Source: DASQZK01 sp963763215 (GTDB lineage Bacteria; Bacteroidota; Bacteroidia; Bacteroidales; GCA-2748055). From it: a stretch of DNA of 64,000 nucleotides. Each line of letters begins with the position of its first letter. Within the stretch, counting starts at the first letter, position 1. The notes under the pieces were generated by a model, which was given only the letters and a program-made list of their open reading frames with translations, had not been told where the DNA came from and made no database searches. The stretch spans positions 1 to 64,000 of the forward strand of contig CAVXNX010000006.1 of NCBI GenBank assembly GCA_963763215.1, read 5' to 3'. This document shows positions 1-8,694 of this stretch, piece by piece. A program made the position numbers and the translations under genes.

Positions 1-1160
1 AAGCTCACCTACGATCTTTTTAACAACCTTGGGATGGTTGGCCAGGGTGACAATGCCACGCTGCTGTTTTTTATTTTCCTGACCCGGCTGTTTAAAAACC
101 CGCTGCATGCAATCGTGATGGGAAGCAGTGGCAGCGGGAAAACTCATTTGCTGCAGGGAGTAGCCAGCACGATACCCAGGCAGCACATCAATGTAACTAC
201 ATCACTTAAGTGAAAACACGCTGTACTATACCCCGAAAGACTTTTTAAAGCACAAGATCCTCTTGCAGGAGGATCTGGACGGGGCGTATAATGCGCTACT
301 TCCACTTCGTGAGCTGATGAGTAACCAGGAGATCAGCCGTTTTTCCACCAAGACCAACAGCAGGACCGGCGATAGCAAACAGGTGTACCTGCACGTGGAA
401 GGTCCGGTATGTGTGGCAGGGGCTACGACAAAGGAAAGGGTATATGAGGATAATGCCAACCGAAGTTTTTTGCTTCAGATCCAGGAGGATCCACAGCATG
501 AGGCCCAGGTGTTGGAATACCAGGGAAAAGTGGCCGCCGGACTGATTAATATAAGGCAGTACGAAAAAAACATTGATTTATTAAAGGCCTGTCAGCTGCA
601 GTTGGAGCCGATGGAGGTAGTGATCCCTTTTGCTCCAAAGATTGGAGCTGCCGCCACATGTATTTAAAAAAATGCGCACCAAGAATCATTACCTGACCCT
701 TATAAAAGCAATTACGTTGTGGAACCAGAAGCAGCGAAAGCGCATCAAGGATAATGATGGGAATATATTACTTGTCTCGACCCTTGAAGATGTGCGCTGG
801 GCAAATAAATTAAGCCGGGAAAATCTTTTAAGAAAATCCGATGAATTATCAGGCAAGACCAGAAGCTTCTTTGAATCTTTAAAAACCTTTATAGCAGATA
901 CCAGCAGAAATGATGCGGCATTTTATGCCAAAGATATCCGCAAATACTTCCGGCTGCATCCGATGCAGATAAAGCGCTTTTTGGATGAGCTCGAGGGGCG
1001 TGGATTTATCAAATGCCGCAGCCGGCATATGAAAACGGGTAATGAATATGAAGTGCTTATATGGGATGATTACCAGCAGCTGCAACTTGGAGTTGATGCA
1101 TTGGATCAGCTGCTAAAAGATCTTGAGTATGAAACCAGTAAAAGAGCTAAATCTTTGTAA
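1..1160 (+). pseudogene. Primase/helicase-like protein of a mobile element, frameshifted, 5' end outside window
   Basis: Three consecutive reading frames read as one protein. Frame 1 (1-212) carries a P-loop, GSSGSGKT, near residue 42, after a segment like those of Toprim/primase-helicase proteins found beside tyrosine recombinases in mobile elements. Dropping one extra A near 208-211 joins it to the frame running to about 640 (SENTLYYTPKDF...). Dropping another A near 640 joins it to the frame ending at 1160 (KLELPPHVFKKMRTKNHYL...), which has a winged-helix-like C-terminus. The family name is inferred from the P-loop and the neighbouring recombinases; the N-terminus is off the left edge. 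The frameshifts are either real decay or consensus errors. Confidence 0.6.
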
Positions 1161-1165
1161 ATCTT

Positions 1166-1275
1166 TACTTTCACATACCTTCACATACTTTCACAAACTG
1201 CCTTGTGAAAGTCAGAGGGCCTACCAGCAAAGGGATACAGGGCAAATTAGAGTCACTTTCACAACCTTCACAAGG
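1166..1275. repeat. Iterated CTTTCACA motifs with a 9-bp inverted repeat
   Basis: Several copies of TTCACA or TTTCACA lie between the primase-like gene and the first recombinase (about 1169, 1179, 1189, 1257, 1266). CTTTCACAA at 1188-1196 pairs perfectly with TTGTGAAAG at 1203-1211. The layout resembles binding sites for a replication initiator or for the element's own regulator; which one is not visible from sequence. Confidence 0.5.
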
Positions 1276-1330
1276 GGGACAAGCAGCATACCTTTTTTTT
1301 GAACTTTTCTTTTTTCAATTGAAAATAAAA

Positions 1331-2289
1331 ATGATCACCGACTGGATATATAGCGAGGAATTTACAAGCCTGGAAACGGGCTTTTTAAAGTGGCTTGAGA
1401 CCCTGAACTATAGCCCTTCTACCATTGCAACCCGCAGGCGAAATATCCGTGAGTTTTTGCTATACCTGGAGCGATGTGGTATCGAGGAGCATTGAAGATG
1501 CCACACAGTACAAAGTAGGTCGCTATGTGCGTTACCTGAAACGAAGGGAAAACAAGTTGTACGGCTCCGGGCTTATGAATGCATCGGTAAATGTCGGTAT
1601 CAGCACGGTAAATAAGTTCTTTGAATACCTAAGCCAAAGCGGTATCTCCCATGTTCCGGATAAACTTGCTTATTTAAACGGGAATTACAAACCCATACAG
1701 GTGCTTACGAAAAAAGAGGTTGATCGGCTATATGCAGCAACCTACATAAAAAACCCGAAGGTAAAGCCAAAGAACAAGCCGATGGAAGAGGCGATCCAGA
1801 TGCGAGACCGGGCGATGCTGGCGGTGTATTACGGATGTGGATTACGAAAAAGCGAGGGAACCGGGTTAAAGTCCCCGGATATCCAGGTAGAGCGAAAGAT
1901 CGTGTTTGTAAGAGAGGGAAAGGGAAGCAAACAAAGAAACGTTCCGGTAACCGGAAATACCCTTACTATATCTTACAGAATACCTACAAAGAGGTCGAAA
2001 GATCCTCCTGGAGAGAAGCCCGAATCCCACATCCCCGGAAAGTTTTTTTATTAACCAGTACGGAGAGGCCTGCAGCGATCAGGCATTGTCGTTAAGACTG
2101 GATCTTTTGGTTAAAAACTCAGGTAGCAGCAGCCTGCAGGCAAAACGTCCCACGCTGCACACCCTTCGCCACTCCATTGCAACTCACCTGTTACAACAAG
2201 GAATGCAAATCGAGATGATCCAGCAGTTTTTGGGCCATGCCAGTTTAGAAAGCACCCAGCTATACACGCACATCGTAAATGAGCTATGA
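1331..2289 (+). pseudogene. Tyrosine recombinase/integrase (XerC/D-like), frameshifted
   Basis: Start ATG at 1331 gives MITDWIYSEEF and a SAM-like core-binding region (LNYSPSTIATRRRNIREFLLY). The frame shifts near 1485, and again between about 1960 and 2050. The catalytic set is still present across frames: Arg in CGLRKSEG, Lys in GKGSKQRNVPV, HTLRH, then GHASLESTQLYTH with the Tyr nucleophile. About 320 aa once rejoined, normal for the family. It ends in an ATGA overlap with the next recombinase, so the two were translationally coupled. As read, no full-length enzyme can be made. Confidence 0.75.
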
Positions 2290-3172
2290 CAGGGGGCTTT
2301 GATGCATACCGGGAAAAGAAAGGATACTCCAAAAAAAGCATCCGGGTGCAGGATAGTCACATCAGGCGGTTTAAATCCTGGTGTATTACCCAAAACATCG
2401 ATCCGGAATGCATCACTTACAAACAGGCACTTGAGTTTATCGATAGTGAAAGAGCCAGGGGAATCCTAAACCAAAGTATCATAAGAGAGATCAACTCCAT
2501 CAGGATCTATTTTGATTACCTGATGCAAAGCGGAAAGATCCAGCATAATGTGATCGCCAGGATCCGGATCCGGCAAAGGCAAAACAGAATCCTATACCGG
2601 TACGCTAAATCAACAGCAACTGGAAAAGATTTACCGGGATTATATGGACCTGCCGGAGTGGGAACACCGGACCAAAACAGCAAAGCGGCTACACCAAAGA
2701 AATGTTGTTATACTCGGTCTGCTGGTTTACCAGGGGATAACCAGCGGGGAGCTCGCCAAACTGGAAACATCCCATGTGAATCTAAACGAAGGAAAGATCT
2801 ATATCCCAACGACCCGGAAAAGCAATGCCAGACATTTAAAACTGCAAGCCGGCCAGGTAATGGCCATGCAGGAGTATCTCGATAATTACCTGACTCGATC
2901 CGGTCAAACTGGGGAATCCTGGCTCTTTCCCGGCAAAAAGCACAGTGATATGGTTGCAGCTGTGATCAGACAAGTAAAGAAGATCCATCCGGAGGTGACA
3001 GATGCCCGGCAGATAAGATCGAGCGTAATTATGAACTGGCTAAAGATCAAACAACATCCGCCAGGTGCAGTATATGGCAGGTCACAAGAGCATCCGCAGT
3101 ACCGAGCAGTATCGAAGTCAGGATCTGAGCAATTTAACCAGGCAGTTAGAGCTGTTCCATCCATTGGGCTAA
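2286..3172 (+). pseudogene. Second tyrosine recombinase, frameshifted
   Basis: It begins within the stop of the preceding recombinase (ATGA at 2286). The N-terminal arm is MTGGFDAYREKKGYSKKSIR and the catalytic domain follows in another frame (NVVILGLLVYQGITSGELAKLE...). Frames change near 2605 and 3048. The correct last frame reads NNIRQVQYMAGHKSIRSTEQY and ends at 3172. The Tyr (STEQY) and GH motif are present, but the catalytic Arg position reads GITSGELAKLE and the HxxR motif looks like RQIRSSVI, so it may be a divergent partner subunit. Paired recombinases with a primase-like gene resemble known multi-recombinase mobile elements. Confidence 0.65.
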
Positions 3173-3493
3173 GAAGATCCACAATATATCCCCGGGGCAA
3201 AAAATCCAGCCACTTTACAAAATGAAATGTTTATTTTTAGGGGTATTTTGTAAAGTTCCCCCTGTCTTTTTTGCCCCTCCGCTCGCCCCCCCTTCTGCAA
3301 TTTTTTCTGTCATGCTTTTTGTCCTGCCCGCTTGCAGCACATTGCTTTTTCTTTTTCAATTGAAAAAACAAAAACAATCCTTAATCCCTGCATCCTTTCC
3401 ATTAACGAGCACTCCCGCAAAAAAGAAAAAGCAAAGAGCTGCCCCAACCCACAAACAAAAAGGCCTGCCATAAAAAATTGCCCCAAGCTATAT

Positions 3494-3592
3494 TAACATA
3501 ATGCGGCATTATAGTACCCGCCCCACTCGAAGACTTTCCTTAACTACCCGGGTTTATTGCAGGGGCGGTTCCTATAATGCGACATTATGTTA
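3494..3592. repeat. Inverted palindromic sites, possible recombinase attachment site
   Basis: ATAATGCGGCATTAT at 3499-3513 is itself a palindrome around a central G. Its partner 3572-3592 is the reverse complement of 3494-3514 with one mismatch (TAACATAATGCGGC versus TAACATAATGTCGC). The interior also pairs in part (CCGCCCC with GGGGCGG). The 3' end reads GTTAAAT, which matches the GTTRRRY core of integron attC sites, while the 5' end matches poorly. A related palindrome TTTATGTCGCATAAA sits at 3788-3802. Lying just downstream of two tyrosine recombinases, these are plausible crossover sites. Confidence 0.5.
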
Positions 3593-3832
3593 AATAGCCG
3601 CGCAGCCCGCCCGCCGCTTCGAACCAGGCTCTTTCCTGAAACCGGGGAAAACCACTTCGAACCGGGCTCAATCCTCCGGTAAACCTCGATCAAAGCTCTG
3701 AAGGCTCATTTTAACCGCTTAGAGCAAAGGTAAAGCCACCGGCCTTTCCCCACGCAAGGTCAAGCCCAGGGGTTTTGAAGAAAAAATTTTATGTCGCATA
3801 AACCGGGAATTATCCAGGATCTGAAACTATCC

Positions 3833-4011
3833 ACAGAAACGAAATCCGTAAAAATTTTTTCTCCAAAAACCTTGCCTGCCCCCGCTGGCTTTGGGGGTTG
3901 CCTAAGCGGTTAAAATGGCGGGGTCTGTCAAAACAAGCCGGTGTTTTTTCTTTTTCAATTGAAACTCCCGGAGGGAATTGAAAAGAATTTGAAAAAAGTT
4001 ATTCAATTGAA
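3833..4011. repeat. Left copy of 180-bp direct repeat flanking the RHS/TA region
   Basis: This segment is nearly identical, in the same orientation, to 13848-14036. Both run from ACAGAAACGAAAT through a CCCCC/GGGGG hairpin and AATGGCGGGGTCTGTCAAAA to TTCAATTGAA. The copies differ by small indels. Confidence 0.8.
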
Positions 4012-4020
4012 AAAAAAAAA

Positions 4021-4148
4021 TCACTATCTTAGATGTAAGTTCTTTGAATGAAAGCCGGTTCCTGGTCATTGAAAAGTTGGAGCAGGGAGGTTAAAACCGG
4101 GTTTACCGGTATACCTATTGCCTGAATAACCCGCTGATTTATACTGAT
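4021..4148. repeat. Duplicated RHS core end, copy 1
   Basis: The 128 bp from TCACTATCTTAGATGTAAG to ATACTGATCC recur at 11868-12004 with few changes. In the frame of the downstream tip they encode YRYTYCLNNPLIYTDPDGEF, the conserved end of the RHS core before the variable C-terminus. Upstream the frame is closed in both copies. Confidence 0.75.
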
Positions 4149-4991
4149 CCGGATGGGGAGTTCTTTCTTGGAACTATTTTCACATTTGTAGGCGACTTGT
4201 TAAAAACTGCTTTTATTGATGGAGGATTGGATTTTTCAAGCAAAAAAGCAAGACAAAGCGCATGGAAAGACTTTGATCCTTCCGCCAGCTGGTCACCAAC
4301 AAATAAAGCCTGGAAAATTGATATAGGTGGTTTCAAAGGAGGCTTCTGGAGAACTCTAAGTCGTTGGACATGGGAACTCCCTCAAACTTTAGTTGGAAAA
4401 ATATATGGTCATTTTTCTAATATTGGTGGCAATGTCGAAAGTGTTGATTATTGGGGAGGGGCTACAATAATTAGAACAAATGGAGACTATATTCCTTTAA
4501 CAAAATATAGTTTGGCATCAACACACGGTAGCTTTATCATCGGAAATAATACCATTTCAGCAGATCCAAATAATCCATTATTTCAGCATGAATATGGGCA
4601 TTATATTCAAAGTCAATATGCAGGTTGGTTATATTATTCTAAATATGGGATACCGAGTGCCAATAGTAAAAGAGGGATGCCTCATTATATGAATCCTGCG
4701 GAGCAGGATGCCAATGTCAGAGCTTTCATTTATTTCAGTAAAAATGTAACTGGATTTAATTGGCAGGATGAATGGGGAATACAACATAGTAATTGGAATC
4801 GAGCAGAAAATCCTATAATAAATTATAATTGGACACTATCTTTTAACAATCCTATAAATCAAGGTGTATTAATAAAAAAGTTTTTAATAATAAATTGGTA
4901 CGATAGCATGATGTTACCTCTTAACTTTACTATTATTGGTAACTTAATACCAGGATTCATTAATTCTCTTATTTATAATAGCCAATATTAA
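4095..4991 (+). CDS. RHS C-terminal tip with zincin-like HEYGH motif (start-less fragment)
   Basis: The frame opens after a stop at 4092 and begins with the RHS core end (YTYCLNNPLIYTDPDGEF). The remaining ~280 aa are a variable tip. Near 4586 it reads FQHEYGHYIQSQ, a HExxH zincin metal-binding motif, so the tip may be a metallopeptidase-like toxin domain. There is no good start in the core part; the first alternative start is TTG at 4197. It is best read as a silent tip or the remnant of a full-length RHS gene. The lipoprotein gene starting 12 bp downstream would be its partner. Codon use is AT-rich, unlike the genes after 17 kb. Confidence 0.65.
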   Translation, partial: NRVYRYTYCLNNPLIYTDPDGEFFLGTIFTFVGDLLKTAFIDGGLDFSSKKARQSAWKDFDPSASWSPTNKAWKIDIGGFKGGFWRTLSRWTWELPQTLVGKIYGHFSNIGGNVESVDYWGGATIIRTNGDYIPLTKYSLASTHGSFIIGNNTISADPNNPLFQHEYGHYIQSQYAGWLYYSKYGIPSANSKRGMPHYMNPAEQDANVRAFIYFSKNVTGFNWQDEWGIQHSNWNRAENPIINYNWTLSFNNPINQGVLIKKFLIINWYDSMMLPLNFTIIGNLIPGFINSLIYNSQY

Positions 4992-5002
4992 TTTGAAATA
5001 AA

Positions 5003-5044
5003 ATGAAAAGGTCAATGTTTTATTTTCTATTCATTATAATATTA
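5003..5044 (+). pseudogene. 5' part of lipoprotein (putative immunity) gene, cut by IS insertion
   Basis: ATG at 5003 starts MKRSMFYFLFIII, a signal-peptide-like stretch that runs straight into the IS terminal repeat at 5045. Removing the IS and one 9-bp duplication joins it in frame to 6465 and gives IIILILGSTCEDRN, a proper lipobox with Cys. The rejoined protein is 145 aa. Confidence 0.8.
5036..5044. repeat. Target site duplication ATAATATTA, left copy
   Basis: The 9 bp before the left inverted repeat are repeated exactly at 6456-6464, just after the right inverted repeat. Confidence 0.9.
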
Positions 5045-5123
5045 CACTGTTGTCCGGTAAAACTGAAAATTCCTTATAATATACACTTAATTGACTGATA
5101 TTCAATACAGCATTTTTCATTTC

Positions 5124-6347
5124 TTAAAAGTAAGCCCCCCTTATTTCTGGAAATAAGGAATTTTCGAAATCATTCGCTCGCTGCTTAATGAGTCTCCTCC
5201 ATGTTCCTTCCGGATCTTCCAGGAAGCTGTAAATATTGATATAATTCATTAACTGCTGCCTGATTACCGATACCATATTTGAAAAAGCCCAGGAACGTTT
5301 AACCCTGCTCTTTATAAGCGTAATCAACAGGTTTGCCAGCATGGCTGCCCATATCTGGATTTCAATGGCATTTTCATTGTCTCCCAAAAAATACTTGAGC
5401 GGGAAGTTCTGTTTCAGTTGTTTGAAAAGCAATTCAATTTGCCATCTCTGCTTATAAATCCTGGCAATTTTTTCTGCTGTCAGATCGAAGTTATTCGTGA
5501 TGAATTCAAACACCCGTTTATTATCTGCATCCCAATAGATAATGCGTCTTGCCCGGTGTTGTTTCTTTTTGTTGCTGCCATAGTAAAGAGTGATCTCTTC
5601 ATCTTTTTGGACAGCAGAATCGCTCTGAACATCAAAGTCTCTGGTCGATTTATAGACAGCCTTATCTTTTAACCGGGTAACATACCAAATCTGGTTTTCA
5701 CTGAACTTCTCATACTGTGCATAGTCTACATATCCTCTGTCAAAAGTGATGATGGAACCTTTGGGCAACCTGTGAGCTTCTTCCAAAAAGAAATGATCAT
5801 GCCTTGCAACTTCTGAATAGCGGATCAAATAAGGCACGTTCTCATCGGCTTTGATAATTGTATGAGCCTTTATACCACCTTTTCTTTTACCTTCTTTGGA
5901 GAGCCTGCCAACGCCCTGAAGGATCTCTTTGAAGAGGCTTATCGTGGTGGAATCCATAATATAAAGGCGCTTCATATCAGTATCTGTCAGGTGGCTGTCC
6001 GCTAAAAGTGGGGCACATTTTCGATAAACACTCGTATAGATATCCCCGAAAACCTTACTGCTTCGGCGTTTATTTGCCTCCGAAAATGTACTGCGTTTAA
6101 CGATGTAACCTAACCCCAGGTGAGTCAGCTTATGGGCTTCACCCAATAAACCCCAAATGACTTCTCTGATAGACTGATAACCTTCAAAGGCAGCAAAGAG
6201 CATTACCACCAAATGGTTGTAAGTTGAAAACTTCTTAACATAACGGTCTGCCTGGTTTTCCATGGCTATCTTCCTGATTTTGCCTTTGTCCAGGAATTTT
6301 AAGAGTTGATTCAGAATCGGCTGTCCGGTAAAATTTGTACTTTTACT
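5124..6347 (-). CDS. IS4-family transposase
   Basis: 407 aa from MSKSTNFTGQP (6347); a start at 6389 would add 14 residues that look like 5' leader. The RNase H-like DDE core is visible: first Asp in YIMDSTTISLF, second Asp in ITFDRGYVDY, and the IS4 signature Y-2-R-3-E-6-K in YKQRWQIELLFKQLK. Length is normal for the family, and the frame is uninterrupted. It is transcribed opposite to the lipoprotein gene it interrupts. A 9-bp hairpin followed by T6 on the + strand (6393-6422) lies just upstream of its start. Confidence 0.93.
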   Translation of the reverse strand, partial: SKSTNFTGQPILNQLLKFLDKGKIRKIAMENQADRYVKKFSTYNHLVVMLFAAFEGYQSIREVIWGLLGEAHKLTHLGLGYIVKRSTFSEANKRRSSKVFGDIYTSVYRKCAPLLADSHLTDTDMKRLYIMDSTTISLFKEILQGVGRLSKEGKRKGGIKAHTIIKADENVPYLIRYSEVARHDHFFLEEAHRLPKGSIITFDRGYVDYAQYEKFSENQIWYVTRLKDKAVYKSTRDFDVQSDSAVQKDEEITLYYGSNKKKQHRARRIIYWDADNKRVFEFITNNFDLTAEKIARIYKQRWQIELLFKQLKQNFPLKYFLGDNENAIEIQIWAAMLANLLITLIKSRVKRSWAFSNMVSVIRQQLMNYINIYSFLEDPEGTWRRLIKQRANDFENSLFPEIRGAYF

Positions 6348-6392
6348 CATGGTTATTCTTTTTTGTTTAGCAACTACAAAGATAACCATTCG

Positions 6393-6422
6393 GGGTTGGT
6401 CTTAACTGACCAACCCTTTTTT
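6393..6422 (+). terminator. Hairpin with T-run inside the IS end
   Basis: GGGTTGGTC (6393-6401), a 6-nt loop, GACCAACCC (6408-6416), then six T. It would stop + strand transcription leaving the element and could shield the transposase from outside influence. The same hairpin survives in the remnant at 10631. Confidence 0.65.
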
Positions 6423-6452
6423 ACATGACCCTAAAATTTTTACCGGACACCA

Positions 6453-6860
6453 GTGATAATATTAATACTTGGTAGTACCTGTGAAGATAGAAATGTTAAT
6501 TGTCACAGAAAAATCGAATTTTACAATAAGAGCGAAAAACCTGTATACATAATTTGGGCGAGTGAATACCCAGATACATTAACCTATATTAATAGTCCAA
6601 GTCCATCATTAAATCCTCAAATTTTCAAAGTGAGCAGTAATTCATATAATGATGCTGCTATGCATATTAGAGATTGCTGGGAGCTTTATTATGGAAATTT
6701 AATTCCTTCAGATACCTTGATGATTTATGTTTTTGATGCCGAAGTTATTGAAACCGTGCCATGGAGTACAATAACTCATGATAATTTAGTGCGAAAACGA
6801 TATGATTTAAGTATGCAAGATCTTGAAGATATGGATTGGACTGTAACTTTTCCAGAATAA
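6453..6860 (+). pseudogene. 3' part of lipoprotein (putative immunity) gene, cut by IS insertion
   Basis: The continuation of the gene begun at 5003. The authentic part starts at 6465 (ILGSTCEDRNVNCHRKIEF); the frame also opens from a GTG at the IS edge (6453). It ends with LSMQDLEDMDWTVTFPE. The family is not recognised with certainty. Its position right after a zincin RHS tip and its lipobox suggest an envelope-located immunity protein. If translated from the GTG, the product would lack most of its signal peptide and probably stay in the cytoplasm. Confidence 0.7.
6456..6464. repeat. Target site duplication ATAATATTA, right copy
   Basis: Exact copy of 5036-5044, directly after the right inverted repeat of the IS. 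Confidence 0.9.
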
Positions 6861-6984
6861 GCTTGATAAAGTTCATTGATCAAATCTTTAAGTTTACCAT
6901 TGTTCAAATTATTATGTTTAAAAAATTTAGCAAGGTTCCGACGGAAATACCATAGCATTTACGTATATTGCTTCTCCGTAGGGA

Positions 6985-8235
6985 TTGGTCGCCGTAAATA
7001 TAAAAAAGACGAATTGCGCGGATAGTCTTTATTATATCCATACCGATTACCTGGGTTCAATCATGGCTTTAACGGATTCCGCCGGACAGGTTATACAGGA
7101 ATATGCCTATGATGCCTTGGGAAGAAGAATGGACCCTGCGGACTGGAACAAGACGGAAGCCCGTACAGATTTATTGGTTGATCGTGGATATACCGGCCAC
7201 GAGCACCTGGATCATTTCGGGCTGATCAATATGAAAGGAAGATTATACGATTCCGAAACCGGTCAGATGCTGAGCCCGGATCCCATTCTGGCTACAGGTT
7301 CGACCCAGGGGTTCAACCGGTATGCCTATGTTTTGAACAATCCTCTCAAATATACCGATCCCAGTGGTTACTATGCACGATTAACCGGATGGCAGGAAGA
7401 CTTTGGGGGTGGCGGATTCAGTGAGTCCGTATTTAGTGATTGGTCAGAAAATTCATCTTCTACATCTTTTCATCCGAGTTCCTCTCAATTACCTATCCCG
7501 GCTCATTATGATCCTTCATCCTCAACTGGCTTCCGCAACAGTAATGGAAATGAAGTTTCATTTCAGGAGGCTCTTACTTCTGATTTAGAAATATATGGAG
7601 GTAGTTTAAATACCTTTAGAATCAAAAAGCGAAAAACGACTTTTGCAGCTGGAACGGATGGACTTGGTAGTTTTATTGAAATTGGTGACGGCAAAGGCCA
7701 TTATATTCGGATTAATGAATTGGGCGTAATAACAGTAGTTAATAATAATGATTATGATGCACATGTTTATACTATGGATGAATGGATGAGTCTTGCCGCA
7801 AACGGAGGGGATGGATTCGGAAATGACTGGATAAATAATACTGGTAAATTAGTTGGAGGAGCAGGCCTAGCTACAAAAGGTAGAGAACTATTAGAATGGG
7901 AATATTTAAGTCAAGCCAGAATAAATAGGTCTATTGCTGGTGATTTTTCGAGAACAATTGAACATTCGCTTCCTGCAATTAGAACTACTGGAAAAGTACT
8001 TGGATATACGGGAGTTGTAATTTCAGGAGTTGATATGGCAGTTAATGGGGTCAATTTAAGTAACAGTCTTGACTTAGTTATGGGCAGTGTGGCATTTGTA
8101 CCTGGAATTGGATGGGCAGTTTCTGGAACTTACTTTCTGGCAAATATTACAACACAAATAATAACAGGACAAAGCATTGGGGAACATATACAAGGGCTTT
8201 TTACTGATCCTAATTCTTCATACAAACCTTGGTAA
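6985..8235 (+). CDS. RHS repeat protein, truncated core with membrane-active-looking C-terminal tip (tip A)
   Basis: It opens with RHS core: YYIHTDYLGSIMALTD, YDALGRRMDP, GYTGHEHLDHFGLINM, LYDSETGQMLSPDP and YAYVLNNPLKYTDPSG. Core sequence continues upstream in frame to about 6961 but with a TAG at 6979, so only the last ~130 core residues remain of a normally >1000-aa protein. After DPSG come ~285 variable residues. Near residue 270 is SLAANGGDGF, a seam shared with two orphan tips downstream. The last 100 residues are hydrophobic and glycine-rich (FVPGIGWAVSG), which suggests membrane insertion. A 135-aa membrane protein follows after 18 bp. The TTG start at 6985 is formal only. Confidence 0.75.
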   Translation: MVAVNIKKTNCADSLYYIHTDYLGSIMALTDSAGQVIQEYAYDALGRRMDPADWNKTEARTDLLVDRGYTGHEHLDHFGLINMKGRLYDSETGQMLSPDPILATGSTQGFNRYAYVLNNPLKYTDPSGYYARLTGWQEDFGGGGFSESVFSDWSENSSSTSFHPSSSQLPIPAHYDPSSSTGFRNSNGNEVSFQEALTSDLEIYGGSLNTFRIKKRKTTFAAGTDGLGSFIEIGDGKGHYIRINELGVITVVNNNDYDAHVYTMDEWMSLAANGGDGFGNDWINNTGKLVGGAGLATKGRELLEWEYLSQARINRSIAGDFSRTIEHSLPAIRTTGKVLGYTGVVISGVDMAVNGVNLSNSLDLVMGSVAFVPGIGWAVSGTYFLANITTQIITGQSIGEHIQGLFTDPNSSYKPW

Positions 8236-8253
8236 TAAATTAATTAATTTATA

Positions 8254-8661
8254 ATGAGATTTTTAGATTATACCTTTTACAGAGTTTGTAATTTCTATAA
8301 AAAAAAGAAAGATTCTGAAGCAGAAATAACATCCATTTTAATCTTATCTATTCTTCAGTTTTTTACTATTTTCAACATATTTATTTTTGTTCGAATTTTT
8401 TGGGAATATTCTATTCCAACGAATTTTTCAATATATTGGTTTCTACCTCTTATTATATTGTTTCCAATAATAAATTGGAATAAATATGTTAAACCAAAGA
8501 AATACGTGGAATATAGGAGGCTTTGGAAAGATGAAGATTTCAAACATAAGAAAAGAAGAGGAGTATTAATTGTAATTTATCTTGCAATCTCCCTCTTAAT
8601 ACCTATAATTTATGGTTTCATTCGACATAACATAATGGAAGGAAAAAGTTTTTTAGGATAG
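8254..8661 (+). CDS. Polytopic membrane protein, putative immunity to tip A
   Basis: 135 aa, with about four hydrophobic segments (ILILSILQFFTIFNIFIFV, a central FLPLIILFPIINW, and VIYLAISLLIPIIYGFI). It is strongly AT-rich. It starts 18 bp after tip A. Two further genes of exactly 135 aa with the same topology follow the orphan tips, and all three begin with a short aromatic-rich amphipathic stretch (FLDYTFYRVCNFYKK here). The family is not identified by name. The immunity role is inferred from the repeated toxin-tip and membrane-protein pairing. Confidence 0.65.
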   Translation: MRFLDYTFYRVCNFYKKKKDSEAEITSILILSILQFFTIFNIFIFVRIFWEYSIPTNFSIYWFLPLIILFPIINWNKYVKPKKYVEYRRLWKDEDFKHKKRRGVLIVIYLAISLLIPIIYGFIRHNIMEGKSFLG

Positions 8662-8694
8662 TAGTCGGTAATTTCATTCTTTAAATTTATTTGA

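Larger units (their letters stand above)
3173..4020. other. Noncoding tail of the recombinase element, rich in palindromes
   Basis: No convincing gene. The stretch holds poly-C and poly-A runs, the inverted repeats at 3494-3592, a related palindrome at 3788-3802, an inverted pair TTTTAACCGCTTAG (3711) and CTAAGCGGTTAAAA (about 3901), a CCCCC/GGGGG hairpin near 3880, and the left copy of a 180-bp direct repeat (3833-4011). Open frames here, for example 3222-3473, are low complexity and not believed. Confidence 0.6.
5045..6455 (-). mobile_element. IS4-family insertion sequence, 1411 bp
   Basis: Terminal inverted repeats CACTGTTGTCCGGTAAAA (5045-5062) and, on the other strand, CACTGGTGTCCGGTAAAA (6438-6455) differ at one base. 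They enclose a single DDE transposase. A 9-bp direct repeat, ATAATATTA, abuts both ends. Intact ends, an intact transposase and an exact duplication suggest a recent insertion. It splits a small lipoprotein gene. Confidence 0.93.

Noticed and set aside
3222..3473. Open frame of 83 codons after the second recombinase
   Set aside because: Low-complexity Pro/Lys-rich translation over poly-C and poly-A runs, no start context, no homology that I recognise.
3494..3592. Calling the site a true integron attC
   Set aside because: Only the 3' core fits GTTRRRY; the 5' core does not, and no integron-type integrase or cassette array is seen.
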